From Flavobacterium frigidarium DSM 17623 (GTDB lineage: Bacteria > Bacteroidota > Bacteroidia > Flavobacteriales > Flavobacteriaceae), in the NCBI RefSeq assembly GCF_000425505.1, contig NZ_AUDO01000004.1, positions 284,242 to 348,241 of the forward strand: a DNA stretch of 64,000 nucleotides, given 5' to 3'. The notes beneath the pieces were generated by a model that was not told the origin of the DNA, did no database searches, and worked only from the letters and a program-made list of their open reading frames with translations. Both the position numbers and the translations under genes were made by a program. Shown here one piece after another: positions 15,910 through 25,503 of the stretch. How positions within the stretch are numbered: the stretch's first letter is position 1; each line of letters begins with the position of its first letter.

Positions 15910-17193
15910 ATGCCAATATCAGCAAACGATACGAACCGTAAATCATGGTTAGAAGTACTAGAAAACAGTGATTTTCCAATTCAGAATATTCCATTTGGAG
16001 TCTTTCTTACAAAAGAGAATGTTGTTACAGTGGGAACCAGAATCGGTGATTTTGCTATTGATTTAGGCGCTCTGCAACAACTGAACTACTTTGAAGGTAT
16101 TGAGTTAACAGATGATATGTTTATGCAAGACACTTTAAATGACTTCATCTCTGATGGTAAAAAAACATGGAGACTCGTTCGTAACCGCATTGCAGATATT
16201 TTTGATAGTAATAATCCTAAATTAAGAGATACTCAAAAACACCGTGATATTGTCATTTTTGATATCGTAGATGTCGAAATGCAATTACCAGTACTAATAG
16301 GTGATTATACTGATTTTTATTCAAGTAAAGAACACGCTACAAACGTAGGTAAAATGTTTCGTGACCCAGAAAATGCTTTACTACCTAACTGGTTGCACAT
16401 CCCTGTAGGATACCACGGTAGAAGTTCGACTATCGTACCTTCTGGAATTCCAGTGCATAGACCTATCGGTCAAACTTTACCTGCCGGTGAAAACACACCT
16501 GTTTTTGGTCCTTCTCGTTTGATTGATTTCGAATTAGAAACTGCCTTCATCACTACAGATGCTAACGTTATGGGAGAAATGATTCCTATTAATGAAGCTG
16601 AAGATTATATTTTTGGGATGGTATTGTTAAATGACTGGAGTGCTCGTGACATTCAAAAATGGGAATACGTACCACTAGGACCCTTCCTAGCAAAGAATTT
16701 TGCGTCATCAATTTCACCTTGGATTGTAACTATGGATGCTCTAGAACCTTTTAGAGTTCCGGGACCAAAACAAAATCCGAGTCCGTTACCATACCTTTTA
16801 CAAAAAGGAAAACATTCATTTGATATTAACTTAGAGGTAGCAATCCAACCAGAAGATGCTGAGCCTACAATTGTAAGCAACTCTAATTTTAAACATATGT
16901 ATTGGACAATGAACCAGCAATTAACACACCACACCTCTAACGGTTGTCGTGTAAATTCAGGTGACATGATGGGATCTGGAACAATCTCTGGACCTACTCC
17001 TGATAGCTATGGATCAATGCTAGAGTTAACATGGGGAGGTAAAAACCCTATCAAACTTAATGACGGTACAGAGCGCAAATTTATTAACGACAACGACACT
17101 GTTATCATGAAAGGATTTTGTAAAAATAGCCAAGTACGGATTGGATTTGGAGAGGTTTCTTCAAAATTATTACCACCATTTGTACGCAAATAA
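15910..17193 (+). CDS. fahA: Fumarylacetoacetase
   Basis: A 427-residue enzyme of the last step of tyrosine degradation, cleaving 4-fumarylacetoacetate to fumarate and acetoacetate. The N-terminal SH3-like part (NIPFGVFLTKE) is followed by the FAH domain: DFYSSKEHATNVG contains the metal and catalytic region, PVGYHGRSS, and DFELETAFI carry further ligands, and LLNDWSARDIQKWEYVPLGPFLAKNF is the family signature. Full length. It has a consensus promoter and its own terminator, and no other tyrosine-degradation gene is next to it. Confidence 0.95.
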   Translation: MPISANDTNRKSWLEVLENSDFPIQNIPFGVFLTKENVVTVGTRIGDFAIDLGALQQLNYFEGIELTDDMFMQDTLNDFISDGKKTWRLVRNRIADIFDSNNPKLRDTQKHRDIVIFDIVDVEMQLPVLIGDYTDFYSSKEHATNVGKMFRDPENALLPNWLHIPVGYHGRSSTIVPSGIPVHRPIGQTLPAGENTPVFGPSRLIDFELETAFITTDANVMGEMIPINEAEDYIFGMVLLNDWSARDIQKWEYVPLGPFLAKNFASSISPWIVTMDALEPFRVPGPKQNPSPLPYLLQKGKHSFDINLEVAIQPEDAEPTIVSNSNFKHMYWTMNQQLTHHTSNGCRVNSGDMMGSGTISGPTPDSYGSMLELTWGGKNPIKLNDGTERKFINDNDTVIMKGFCKNSQVRIGFGEVSSKLLPPFVRK

Positions 17194-17213
17194 TATACAA
17201 AGTTAAGCCAAAT

Positions 17214-17251
17214 AAAAAGTGCCATTTTGATATGAAATGGCACTTTTTTTA
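17214..17251. terminator. Terminator after fahA
   Basis: AAAAAGTGCCATTT pairs with AAATGGCACTTTTTTT around a 7-nt loop; the flanking A- and T-runs allow use from both sides. Confidence 0.85.
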
Positions 17252-17287
17252 TTCTATAAATCGAGATTGAAATCCCTACTTTATATA

Positions 17288-17944
17288 TTATTTATTTCCT
17301 TTTTCGAAATCAGCAACAAACTGTGCTAAACCGATATCTGTTAAAGGATGTTTCAACAAACCGTAAATAGCCGAAAGTGGTCCCGTCATTACATCTGCTC
17401 CAATTTTTGCACAGTTTACAATATGCATTGTGTGACGTACAGATGCAGCAAGAATTTGTGTTTCATAACCATAATTATCATAGATATCTCTAATCTCTTC
17501 GATTAAAGCAAGACCATCAGTAGAAACATCGTCTAAACGACCAATAAATGGAGAAACATACGTAGCACCTGCTTTTGCAGCTAGTAAAGCTTGCCCTGCT
17601 GAAAACACTAATGTAACATTTGTTTTAATCCCTCTGTCTGAGAAATATTTTGCAGCCATTACACCTTCTTTAGTCATTGGTAATTTAACAACTATTTGCT
17701 CGTGCAACTCAGCTAGCTCTTCACCCTCTCTCACCATTCCATCATAATCAAGTGCATTAACCTCAGCACTTACATCACCTTCAACAAGATTACAAATATC
17801 AACATAATGCTTTAAAATGCTATCTTTTCCTGTGATTCCTTCTTTTGCCATCAATGATGGATTAGTTGTAACACCATCTAAAACCCCTAGTGCTTGTGCT
17901 TCTTTAATTTGAGCTAAATTAGCCGTGTCAATAAAAAACTTCAT
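17288..17944 (-). CDS. tal: Transaldolase / fructose-6-phosphate aldolase family protein
   Basis: A 218-residue TIM-barrel enzyme of the short TalC/FSA class. [16 protein letters not shown] and [13 protein letters not shown] are the N-terminal signature, the Schiff-base Lys is in [11 protein letters not shown], and [11 protein letters not shown] is conserved. It acts on the non-oxidative pentose phosphate pathway or on related aldol reactions; I cannot separate transaldolase from aldolase activity. The frame extends to 18025, but that part lies in a repeat element; the ATG at 17944 matches the family start. Confidence 0.9.
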   Translation of the reverse strand: MKFFIDTANLAQIKEAQALGVLDGVTTNPSLMAKEGITGKDSILKHYVDICNLVEGDVSAEVNALDYDGMVREGEELAELHEQIVVKLPMTKEGVMAAKYFSDRGIKTNVTLVFSAGQALLAAKAGATYVSPFIGRLDDVSTDGLALIEEIRDIYDNYGYETQILAASVRHTMHIVNCAKIGADVMTGPLSAIYGLLKHPLTDIGLAQFVADFEKGNK

Positions 17945-17978
17945 AATTCTATATTTAATTAATTGTGTGTTTATTTTT

Positions 17979-18073
17979 GGGCGTGTTCGCCGCGGCGAAA
18001 CAGGCTTTTCGTTGCAATCTTTCATTTTCTAAAGAAGAAAAATGAAAGGATTTCCGCAACAATCCTTCACGCA
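17979..18073. repeat. Structured inverted-repeat element, copy B
   Basis: A closing stem GCGTG (17981-17985)/CACGC (18068-18072) encloses a perfect 14-bp palindrome TTCGCCGCGGCGAA (17986-17999), the half-site AGGCTTTTCGTTGCAATC, a long hairpin CTTTCATTTTC/GAAAAATGAAAG (18019-18048) and the half-site GGATTTCCGCAACAATCC. It lies between the SDR stop and tal, 35 bp upstream of the tal start. Related to copies A and C. Confidence 0.75.
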
Positions 18074-18087
18074 AATCTTTGGTAAAA

Positions 18088-18891
18088 CTACAACTTATAA
18101 TGGTTCATTAGTATTTTTTCATACATTTTATCAGGCAGTATTCTCTTTAAAACTATCGAGAATTTTTGCATAAACGCGCCTACCTTATAATGTATTTTAG
18201 GATTACTAGTTTGAATTATGTTGTACACCGCCTCTGCCATTTGATTAGGATTGCTCCCTTCATCGACATGATCGTTCATCGTTTTTAGAGAATTCCCATA
18301 AGTTTCCTCATACGAAGACCCTTTAATCACCGGAGCATGATAACGACCCGAAGCTATATTTGTAGCAAAGTCTCCAGGAGCGACGTTAGTAACATGAATC
18401 CCAAAAGATTTTACCTCCATTCTTAACGCCTCTGTAACAATCTCGAGTGCCCCTTTTGATGCTGAATACATGGAGCGATACGGCAATCCCATGTAGCCTG
18501 CAATCGAAGTTACATTTATAATTAAGCCTGATTTTTGTTTACGCATTTGTGGCAACACGGCTTTCATTACTTCAATAGGACCAAAAAAATTGGTATCGAA
18601 ATGATTTTTCATCTCTATTGTTGGAATCTCTTCCAGCGGCCCAGTAATTCCCACACCAGCATTATTGATCACAATGTCTATTTTACCCGTAATGGAAATG
18701 ATTTTTGATATTGCAGTAGCAATCGTATCCGGATTTCTAACATCCAACGCTATTAAAGGAAAAACCGAATTCAAGACACGGTCAGGATTTCTACTCGTCC
18801 CGTAAACAATAAATCCTTTATGATGTAAAAACTCTCCGATAGATTTTCCAATTCCTGAAGAACCACCGGTAATCAATACTACTTTACTCAT
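18088..18891 (-). CDS. Short-chain dehydrogenase/reductase
   Basis: A classical SDR of 267 residues: cofactor loop TGGSSGIGKSIG at the N terminus, the structural INNAGVG, a Ser in INVTSIAGYMG and the catalytic YSASKGALE. The extended C terminus suggests a lipid or aldehyde substrate rather than a sugar, but nothing decides this. The frame stays open to 19098 and would overlap the SRP RNA gene, so I place the start at the ATG at 18891, which has an AAGGA-like ribosome site just upstream and begins exactly at the Rossmann fold. Confidence 0.87.
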   Translation of the reverse strand: MSKVVLITGGSSGIGKSIGEFLHHKGFIVYGTSRNPDRVLNSVFPLIALDVRNPDTIATAISKIISITGKIDIVINNAGVGITGPLEEIPTIEMKNHFDTNFFGPIEVMKAVLPQMRKQKSGLIINVTSIAGYMGLPYRSMYSASKGALEIVTEALRMEVKSFGIHVTNVAPGDFATNIASGRYHAPVIKGSSYEETYGNSLKTMNDHVDEGSNPNQMAEAVYNIIQTSNPKIHYKVGAFMQKFSIVLKRILPDKMYEKILMNHYKL

Positions 18892-19021
18892 TAATTCCTT
18901 TTTTTTATAATAGCAGTCAGTGCAATACTTAGAAACGCTAATTTGGATGCACCAAAAATAAAAAAATCCTCCTAATGGAAGACTATTATTAATTTTATTT
19001 TCGATAAATATTGAAAATTTG

Positions 19022-19057
19022 ACAAAAAAAAATCTGACTCGCCGTAACGAACAGATT
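19022..19057 (-). terminator. Terminator of the SRP RNA gene
   Basis: On the minus strand AATCTG and CAGATT pair and a run of nine T residues follows. Confidence 0.65.
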
Positions 19058-19066
19058 ATAAAAAAT

Positions 19067-19160
19067 GGCAAGCGACCTACATCGCACCGCTCAACCACGT
19101 ACCCTTGCTATGTTCCCATCCTGGGGGAGTCTGCAGGAGCTGGTCGTGTAGGACTTGCCG
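19067..19160 (-). ncRNA. ffs: Signal recognition particle RNA, small bacterial type
   Basis: On the minus strand the RNA starts GGCAAGTCC and ends GCTTGCC, which pair. The apical part has the invariant helix 8: CAGG, then ATG-GGAA-CAT, then AGCA, the symmetric loop and GNRA-type tetraloop that bind Ffh. Size (about 94 nt) fits the 4.5S class. The RNA guides ribosomes making membrane proteins to the membrane. It has an excellent promoter and a terminator of its own. Confidence 0.92.
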
Positions 19161-19163
19161 GTG

Positions 19164-19193
19164 CAAATATACAACCTTTTTATATTTTTGCAA
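19164..19193 (-). promoter_or_regulatory. Promoter of the SRP RNA gene
   Basis: On the minus strand TTG (19191-19193), a 19-bp spacer and TATATTTG (19164-19171) lie directly before the RNA. Confidence 0.75.
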
Positions 19194-19248
19194 GCCCTTT
19201 GTGCTGTAAAAATAACATTGTATATTGCTATTGTCAAAAAATCAAAAC

Positions 19249-20298
19249 ATGAAAAAATATAACTTACTATCTATCATTTTATTAGGCATCACTCTTACCA
19301 ATTGCGGAGACACAAAAAAAAATGAAAATTCTTTATTTACTTTCAACGATAGCACTTTTAAATCCAAATACATTAATAGTGATGCTATTGATCTAGACAT
19401 AGCAAATCCTAATACTAAAGAAATTGACAGCATTGTTTTCTTTGTGAACGAAAATAAAGTAGGTACTGTAAAAGGAGCTAAAGCTTTATCCTTTCCGCTT
19501 AAAGATCAAAAATTAGGATACCAAAATTTAAAAGCATTAGTGTATTACGACGGTAAAAACGCAGAGGCAACCGCTAGAATTGAACTGGGATCTAGTATAC
19601 AACCTAAACCTCTAACGTATAAAATTGTAAACACTTTTCCTCATGATACTTTGGCGTTTACTGAAGGTTTAGAGTTTTATCAGGATTTTCTGTACGAGAG
19701 TACAGGTCAAAAAAAAGATTCTTATTTTAGAAAAATAGATTACAAAACCGGTAAAGTATTAAATCAAGTAAATCTTGAAGATCAATATTTTGGTGAAGGA
19801 ATCACTTTCCTAAATGGTAAATTGTACCAACTGACTTGGCAGGAAAAAACTGGTTTTATTTATGATGCAGCTACTTTAAAATTGGAAAAGACTTTTACGT
19901 ACACTAAAGATGTTGAAGGATGGGGAATGACAAATGACGGTAAGAATATATACCAATCAGATGGTACCGAAAAAATTTGGACTACAAACCCTGAAACACA
20001 AGAATTAATGAGTTACATCAATGTGTATGCTGGTGACACAAAAATCAAACAAATTAACGAACTGGAATACATCAATGGAAAGTTTTTTGCTAATGTTTGG
20101 CAGAAGGACGCAATTGCCGTGATTGATCCACAAACTGGTTCTGTTGAGCAAATCATCGACATGTCAGGATTAAGAAAACTTGTAAAAAACAGCACTGCAG
20201 AAGTATTAAATGGAATCGCTTACAATCCAAAAACAAAAACTATTTTTGTAACAGGTAAAAACTGGGATACTCTATTTGAAATAAAAGTTTCAGAATAA
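19249..20298 (+). CDS. Glutamine cyclotransferase (glutaminyl cyclase) lipoprotein
   Basis: A 349-residue protein of the plant/bacterial type glutaminyl cyclase family (Glu_cyclase_2), which turns N-terminal Gln into pyroglutamate. Signal: MKKYNLLSIILLGITLTNC, with Cys19 as the lipidation site, so it is probably periplasmic or surface-anchored. The beta-propeller starts at YKIVNTFPHDTLAFTEGLEF; family blocks include FGEGITFLNGKLYQLTW, DVEGWGMTNDG and INELEYINGKFFANVW. The residues 40-130 segment is a separate beta domain. The ATG at 19249 is preferred to the one at 19225 because it begins at the signal peptide. Confidence 0.88.
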   Translation: MKKYNLLSIILLGITLTNCGDTKKNENSLFTFNDSTFKSKYINSDAIDLDIANPNTKEIDSIVFFVNENKVGTVKGAKALSFPLKDQKLGYQNLKALVYYDGKNAEATARIELGSSIQPKPLTYKIVNTFPHDTLAFTEGLEFYQDFLYESTGQKKDSYFRKIDYKTGKVLNQVNLEDQYFGEGITFLNGKLYQLTWQEKTGFIYDAATLKLEKTFTYTKDVEGWGMTNDGKNIYQSDGTEKIWTTNPETQELMSYINVYAGDTKIKQINELEYINGKFFANVWQKDAIAVIDPQTGSVEQIIDMSGLRKLVKNSTAEVLNGIAYNPKTKTIFVTGKNWDTLFEIKVSE

Positions 20299-20521
20299 TA
20301 TAATGTACTATATCAGCTGAACAAAATGTATATAGGAATGCTATAATTTTAAGTGAAATAAAAGTGTCAGTTCAACATGTTTCATCAAGCTCAGTATTAA
20401 ATTATTTACTATCAAATTTAGAGCAGAGTAGTTCTTTAATAAATCTGAGTCTGTTATATTGAAGCCTATCCTAGTTGGAGTAAAGCCTCAATAAGAATGA
20501 TTAGCAAATTAATTATTGCAT

Positions 20522-20555
20522 AAAAAAAGAGGAGCAATTTGCTCCTCTTTTTATT
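20522..20555. terminator. Bidirectional terminator
   Basis: AAAAAGAGGAGCAA and TTGCTCCTCTTTTT form a near-perfect stem; it serves the minus-strand gene at 20575 and can stop the plus-strand gene too. Confidence 0.85.
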
Positions 20556-20574
20556 TTGTTGATGGCTATTTCTA

Positions 20575-21459
20575 CTATCTTAAAGTAAAACTTGTTTTAG
20601 CAATCAATTCGTTTTTATCGAATACGTTTACAAAATAAGTACCTTTTGCAAAATCTTTACCAGGTAAATCTTCGCTCACTTGTACCGTTTTATTTTCGTA
20701 CTTAACATTTGTAATAAAACTATATACTAGAGAGCTATCTCCGAAGTATTCTGTTTTCTTATTTCCTAAAACATTACTCTTACTATCGATAACTTGAACG
20801 TAGTACGTTTTATCACCTGATCTTGCGATTTGATTTTCAGCGATTGTAAAACTAATTTTAAGAACATCTGCTCTACTTGCTTTATCAGTTTCAATTTGTT
20901 TACCTGAATTACGCATTTTATATGCTGACGTTTTCATGTTCAAGATCGTTAATCTCGCTCCTTTTTCTACAGCTTTAGAAAGTTCTTCATTTTGACCTAC
21001 TAACACTTCATTGTATTTTTTAGCTTCTCCAAGAACTACTACAGTACTATCACGTTGTGAAGAAACAACAGCATTCTCCTTTTTCAAGCCTTCATTTTCA
21101 GCCATTAAAACCTTCATGTTCGATTGCAACGCAAAAAACTGTTTCTTGTATTTAGCTAGTGAAGCCACATCTCCTTTAGACTTTTTTAAGTCTGAAATTA
21201 AATTAACTACCTTGTCTCTTTCTTGTATTAACTCGTCAGACATAGAAGTATTCTCGGCAATTGCTGCATCATAAGTCGCTTTTAGCTCTTGTAAATCTTT
21301 CATTACAGAATCTTTTTCAGACACCGTACTTTTTAATTCTGTTTGCACAACTTCTGCATCAGAAGTGGCCTTAAAAATGTAAATTAAACTACCTATTAGT
21401 AAGACTGCTAAGACGGCGATAATTGCCTTTAGACTTGAATTGCTGCGTGGATTTTCCAT
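20575..21459 (-). CDS. Single-pass membrane protein with long coiled coil
   Basis: A 294-residue protein: short basic N terminus, one membrane helix (about residues 11-29), a coiled coil to about residue 165 (repeated heptads such as ELKSTVSEKDSVMKDLQELKA), then a beta-rich C-terminal domain (ADVLKISFTIAENQIARSGDKTYYVQVID...TYFVNVFDKNELIAKTSFTL). It is of a type common in Bacteroidota and sometimes labelled as a chromosome-partitioning protein without evidence. The C-terminal domain is probably periplasmic. Function unknown; it is divergent from the arginase-family gene. Confidence 0.8.
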   Translation of the reverse strand: MENPRSNSSLKAIIAVLAVLLIGSLIYIFKATSDAEVVQTELKSTVSEKDSVMKDLQELKATYDAAIAENTSMSDELIQERDKVVNLISDLKKSKGDVASLAKYKKQFFALQSNMKVLMAENEGLKKENAVVSSQRDSTVVVLGEAKKYNEVLVGQNEELSKAVEKGARLTILNMKTSAYKMRNSGKQIETDKASRADVLKISFTIAENQIARSGDKTYYVQVIDSKSNVLGNKKTEYFGDSSLVYSFITNVKYENKTVQVSEDLPGKDFAKGTYFVNVFDKNELIAKTSFTLR

Positions 21460-21556
21460 GATTTAAATTATTATTTTTTTCAAATTTAACAATATATATT
21501 TAAGTTATAACGTAAGTTAACACAATTATATTATTTTTGAAAAAATATAATTTGTT

Positions 21557-22585
21557 ATGGAAAAACTCAAGCTTTACAGCGCCAATGACCTTGCTAAGGT
21601 GACTAATCATAGAAGTGGGGAAATAAAATTTGGCGAAAAAATGCTCACTGTACCTAAAGGAGTTGATCCAGTGCATTTTTTAGAAGCTACAGAGGTAAAA
21701 TATGTTATTTTAGGAATACCAGAAGACATTGGTATTCGAGCAAATTTTGGACGCCCAGGAGCTGCTTCTGCTTGGGAATCGGCGATGAAAAACATAGCAA
21801 ACATTCAGCACAACCGCTTTTGTAAAGGAAGTCATATTCTAATTTTAGGGGAAATTGACGTAGCTGACGAAATGAGAGAGGTCGAAAACTTAGATTTTAA
21901 CGACATTGACGATAGGTCTAAACTTAGCCAACTTGTAGAGCGTATTGATAAAGAGGTCTCACACATTATATTTACCATTGTTAAAGCTGGTAAAACACCT
22001 ATAATTATAGGTGGCGGACACAATAACTCTTACGGTAATATAAAAGGTACTGCTCTTGCAAAAGGAAAACCAATTAATGCTGTTAATTTTGATGCCCACT
22101 CTGATTTTAGAATTCTTGAAGGCAGACATAGCGGAAACGGATTTTCATATGCTTACGAAGAAGGGTTCTTGAAAAAGTACTTCATTTTTGGTTTACACGA
22201 AAACTACACATCAAAAAGTGTTTTGGATTTAATCAAAAAGACCGAAGATCGTGTACGTTACACTACTTATGACAGTATTAAAATTCGAAAAGAAAAATCA
22301 TTTGATCACGAACTTACAACAGCACTCGAATTTGTGAAAACAGAATTTTTTGGAATTGAAATTGATTTAGATGCAATTCCCAATATTGCTAGTAGTGCTA
22401 TGACACCTAGTGGTTTTTCTGTAGAACAATTGCGTCAATTTACCTCTTTTTTTGGTAGAAGTAAAAATGCAAGTTATTTACACATTTGTGAAGGCGCACC
22501 TGATTTAGGTGAAGAAAAAAACAACCATCTTATTGGTAAATTAATTGGCTACCTCGTAACTGATTTTATAAAAGCTAATCAATAA
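21557..22585 (+). CDS. Arginase/agmatinase/formimidoylglutamase-family hydrolase
   Basis: A 342-residue ureohydrolase-fold enzyme. The binuclear manganese ligands are visible: His in PIIIGGGHNNSYG, the NFDAHSDFR block, and FFGIEIDLDAI. The GGGHNNSYGN form is closer to formimidoylglutamase (HutG) than to arginase, but no hut genes are nearby, so the substrate is open. A TATTTTTG element lies about 25 bp upstream of the start. Monocistronic. Confidence 0.87.
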   Translation: MEKLKLYSANDLAKVTNHRSGEIKFGEKMLTVPKGVDPVHFLEATEVKYVILGIPEDIGIRANFGRPGAASAWESAMKNIANIQHNRFCKGSHILILGEIDVADEMREVENLDFNDIDDRSKLSQLVERIDKEVSHIIFTIVKAGKTPIIIGGGHNNSYGNIKGTALAKGKPINAVNFDAHSDFRILEGRHSGNGFSYAYEEGFLKKYFIFGLHENYTSKSVLDLIKKTEDRVRYTTYDSIKIRKEKSFDHELTTALEFVKTEFFGIEIDLDAIPNIASSAMTPSGFSVEQLRQFTSFFGRSKNASYLHICEGAPDLGEEKNNHLIGKLIGYLVTDFIKANQ

Positions 22586-22681
22586 ACAAACAGATATTCA
22601 ACAAAATTTAACGAGTCGATAATTAACACTATCTTTGCTGCACTATCATGTACTTAATACAAGATATTTAATATCAAAAAT

Positions 22682-23941
22682 ATGTTATTCGAAGATTTAT
22701 CACTTTCAAAAAGTATTCAAAAAGCCGTTTATGAAGAAGGCTATACTAACCCTACGCCTATCCAAGAGCAATCTATTCCGCTAGTATTAGCAGGAAAAGA
22801 TTTAATTGGATGTGCACAAACAGGAACAGGAAAGACAGCAGCATTTGCTATCCCAATTATACATCAATTACACCGTATTGTAGGTTCGTCAAAAAAAGCA
22901 AAACAAATTAGAGCCTTAGTTGTTACTCCTACTAGAGAGTTAGCTGTTCAAATTGGTAAAAGTTTTGAGACTTATGCTAAATACACAAATTTAACGCAGC
23001 TTACCATTTTTGGTGGCGTTTCACAAAACCCACAAGTAGATACTTTAAAAAATGGTGTTGACATTTTAATCGCAACTCCAGGAAGACTATTAGACTTACA
23101 CAAACAAGGATTTATCGATCTAGATCATTTACATACTTTAGTATTAGATGAAGCAGATCAAATGCTAGACATGGGATTTGTCAATGATGTAAAGAAAATT
23201 GTCAAGCTTACGCCAAACAATAGACAAACATTATTTTTCTCTGCTACAATGCCAATTGCTATTAGAGAATTAGCTGAGATGTTTTTAACTAATCCTGAGA
23301 CAGTGACGGTTTCACCAGTTTCATCAACAGCTGAAAATGTAGAGCAAAAGGTCTATTTCGTTGAAAAGTCAGAGAAAAGAAACCTACTTTATCATTTAAT
23401 AAAAAATGATAATTTATCTAATGTACTCGTTTTTTCAAGAACAAAGCACGGTGCTGATAATGTGGTTAAAGCTTTACGTAAAAATAATATTGCTGCAGAA
23501 GCTATTCACGGAGATAAATCTCAAAATGCAAGACAACGCGTTTTAGAAGCATTTAAGAATAAAGAAGTAGGTGTTCTTGTGGCTACAGATATTGCTGCTA
23601 GAGGAATTGATATTGATCAGTTGCCATTTGTAATTAACTTTGACCTACCTAATATTCCTGAGACTTATGTACACCGTATAGGTAGAACAGGTCGTGCTGG
23701 GAATGGAGGAATTGCAATTTCGTTTTGTAGTAAAGATGAGCATGCTTACTGGAAAGATATTCAAAAATTAATTAAGGTCGATGTTGAAACTGTAAAAGAG
23801 CATCCTTATCCATGGCATTCGGGAAGTCCTGAAACTGCTTCAGGAACTTCAAACCAACCTAAAAACTCAAACAGAAGTGGCGCTGCTCATAAATCAAGAA
23901 AATCAGCCACTTCTAAATCAAATAAAAAAAGATGGTATTAA
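22682..23941 (+). CDS. DEAD-box ATP-dependent RNA helicase, RhlE-like
   Basis: A 419-residue DEAD-box helicase with all motifs in order: Q motif PTPIQEQSIP, I AQTGTGKT, Ia PTRELAVQ, Ib TPGRLLD, II DEAD, III SAT, IV VLVFSRT, V ATDIAARGIDI and VI HRIGRTGRAG. The C-terminal 45 residues are Ser/Asn/Lys-rich and basic (KSRKSATSKSNKKRWY), a disordered RNA-binding tail. It unwinds short RNA duplexes in ribosome assembly or mRNA turnover; RhlE-like by tail and size. Confidence 0.93.
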   Translation: MLFEDLSLSKSIQKAVYEEGYTNPTPIQEQSIPLVLAGKDLIGCAQTGTGKTAAFAIPIIHQLHRIVGSSKKAKQIRALVVTPTRELAVQIGKSFETYAKYTNLTQLTIFGGVSQNPQVDTLKNGVDILIATPGRLLDLHKQGFIDLDHLHTLVLDEADQMLDMGFVNDVKKIVKLTPNNRQTLFFSATMPIAIRELAEMFLTNPETVTVSPVSSTAENVEQKVYFVEKSEKRNLLYHLIKNDNLSNVLVFSRTKHGADNVVKALRKNNIAAEAIHGDKSQNARQRVLEAFKNKEVGVLVATDIAARGIDIDQLPFVINFDLPNIPETYVHRIGRTGRAGNGGIAISFCSKDEHAYWKDIQKLIKVDVETVKEHPYPWHSGSPETASGTSNQPKNSNRSGAAHKSRKSATSKSNKKRWY

Positions 23942-23965
23942 TTTACCCCTCTTTATAAACTTAAT

Positions 23966-24001
23966 AAAGCGTCTTTCCTATCTTGAAAGACGCTTTTTTT
24001 T
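23966..24001 (+). terminator. Terminator after the helicase gene
   Basis: AAAGCGTCTTTC and GAAAGACGCTTTTTTTT form a stable stem with a T-run. Confidence 0.87.
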
Positions 24002-24081
24002 ATGCATCAATTATTCTATACAATTACAAAGTGCCGCAAATCGATCTATTCAATCGTTTGCAATACTCAAACAAAGTCTAT

Positions 24082-25365
24082 TTATATCAACTTTTTTGGG
24101 GGTGCGTGTAATTTCCCAACTGACTTTGCAACGATAGTAGCAATGGTCGAATCACTGGTAATATTAACAACCGTACGACACATATCTAATGGTCTGTCAA
24201 TGGCAAAAATAAGTGCTAAACCAGCTTCGGGAATACCGGCTTGACCTAAAACAATCACTAGCATAACCATACCCGCACTCGGCACCGCAGCTGATCCTAT
24301 CGACGCCAAAGTTGCTGTAACTACTATCATTAATTGGGTATGTAAATCTAACGGATAAGGCAACATTGCTTGAGCAATAAATATTGCAGCTACCGCTTGA
24401 TACAAACTGGTTCCATCCATATTTACAGTGGCCCCTAGTGGTAGCACAAAACTAGAAACCTCATCATCTACACCTAAGTCGGTTACACACTCCATGGTAA
24501 CTGGAAGCGTTGCTGCACTAGAACTAGTAGAAAATGCTAAAAGTTGTGCAGGAGCTATGGCTTTAAAAAAGGTAATTGGGTTTATTCGAGCAAAGATTAA
24601 TAGTAAAGAAGGGTAAAATATGAAGACCATAAATGCTAGCCCTATTAGCACCGTTAAACCATATATCCCTAAAGCACCCAGGGTACTAAAATCAGGAATT
24701 TCAGCCATTAATGCTGCCATTAAAGCAAAAACACCTATTGGAGAGAAAACCATAATGATATCAATAATCTTCATAATGACATCATTTAAGCCTTTAAAGA
24801 AATCTACAACTGGTTTGGCTTTTTCTTCTTCGATTAAAATAAGACCAATCCCAATAAGAATGACAAACAAAATTACTTTTAGCATGCTTCCGTTATCGCT
24901 TAAAGCAGCAAAAAAGTTATCAGGAACAATGTCAACTAAAGGTTGGAGAGGACCACTTGTTTTCGCTTGTTCTGCTAGAGCAATCTTTTGATTTGCATCT
25001 ACCGAGAAACTTTCGAGAAGAGAAATTCTAGAACTCTCATTAATATAACTTCCAGGTTTAATTAAGTTAGCTAAACCTAAACCTACAGTGATAGCAATAA
25101 CTGTAGAACACAGATAAAATAAAACGGTACGTCCTCCTAATTTAGAAATCTTGGCAATATCTTTTAAATCACTTAACCCTACAATTAGAGAAACGACGAT
25201 TAACGGAACAGCAATCATCTTTAACAAGTTGATAAAAATGGTACCAAATGGTTTAATCCAGTCAACTACAAATTGGTTTAAGGCTAGGTTTTTCATAATG
25301 ATGCCAAAAAGTAATCCTAAAGCCATTGCAATTAAGATTTTCCAATGTAGAGCCAATTTCTTCAT
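24082..25365 (-). CDS. Dicarboxylate/amino acid:cation symporter (DAACS family), paralogue 1
   Basis: A 427-residue GltPh-type transporter with about eight membrane helices and two re-entrant hairpins. Hairpin and substrate motifs: FSTSSSAATLPVTMECV and PLGATVNMDGTSLYQ (NMDGT binds Na+), then SIGSAAVPSAGMVML and DRPLDMCRTVVNITSD. It imports dicarboxylates such as glutamate, aspartate or C4-acids with Na+ or H+. A second family member lies directly upstream on the same strand, but the two differ in key motifs, so they are old paralogues with different substrates rather than a recent duplication. Confidence 0.9.
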   Translation of the reverse strand: MKKLALHWKILIAMALGLLFGIIMKNLALNQFVVDWIKPFGTIFINLLKMIAVPLIVVSLIVGLSDLKDIAKISKLGGRTVLFYLCSTVIAITVGLGLANLIKPGSYINESSRISLLESFSVDANQKIALAEQAKTSGPLQPLVDIVPDNFFAALSDNGSMLKVILFVILIGIGLILIEEEKAKPVVDFFKGLNDVIMKIIDIIMVFSPIGVFALMAALMAEIPDFSTLGALGIYGLTVLIGLAFMVFIFYPSLLLIFARINPITFFKAIAPAQLLAFSTSSSAATLPVTMECVTDLGVDDEVSSFVLPLGATVNMDGTSLYQAVAAIFIAQAMLPYPLDLHTQLMIVVTATLASIGSAAVPSAGMVMLVIVLGQAGIPEAGLALIFAIDRPLDMCRTVVNITSDSTIATIVAKSVGKLHAPPKKLI

Positions 25366-25503
25366 AAATTTATTTTAATCAATTTTTGTTAGAACGGCTG
25401 TTAATACTGATTGTACGCCGTTTAAGGATTACAATCTAGCAATAAATAAAGAGATAAACTTGCATATCAATATTTTTAACACAAATTACTTCAATTTAAA
25501 GCA

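Noticed and set aside
18892..19098. N-terminal extension of the SDR frame
   Set aside because: It would run through the SRP RNA gene; the Rossmann fold begins at 18891 with a good ribosome site.
19019..19252. 77-codon plus-strand frame
   Set aside because: It lies antisense over the SRP RNA gene and its promoter, so it is a shadow.
24428..25378. Series of plus-strand frames rich in Ser, Pro and Lys
   Set aside because: All are reverse-strand shadows of the DAACS transporter gene.
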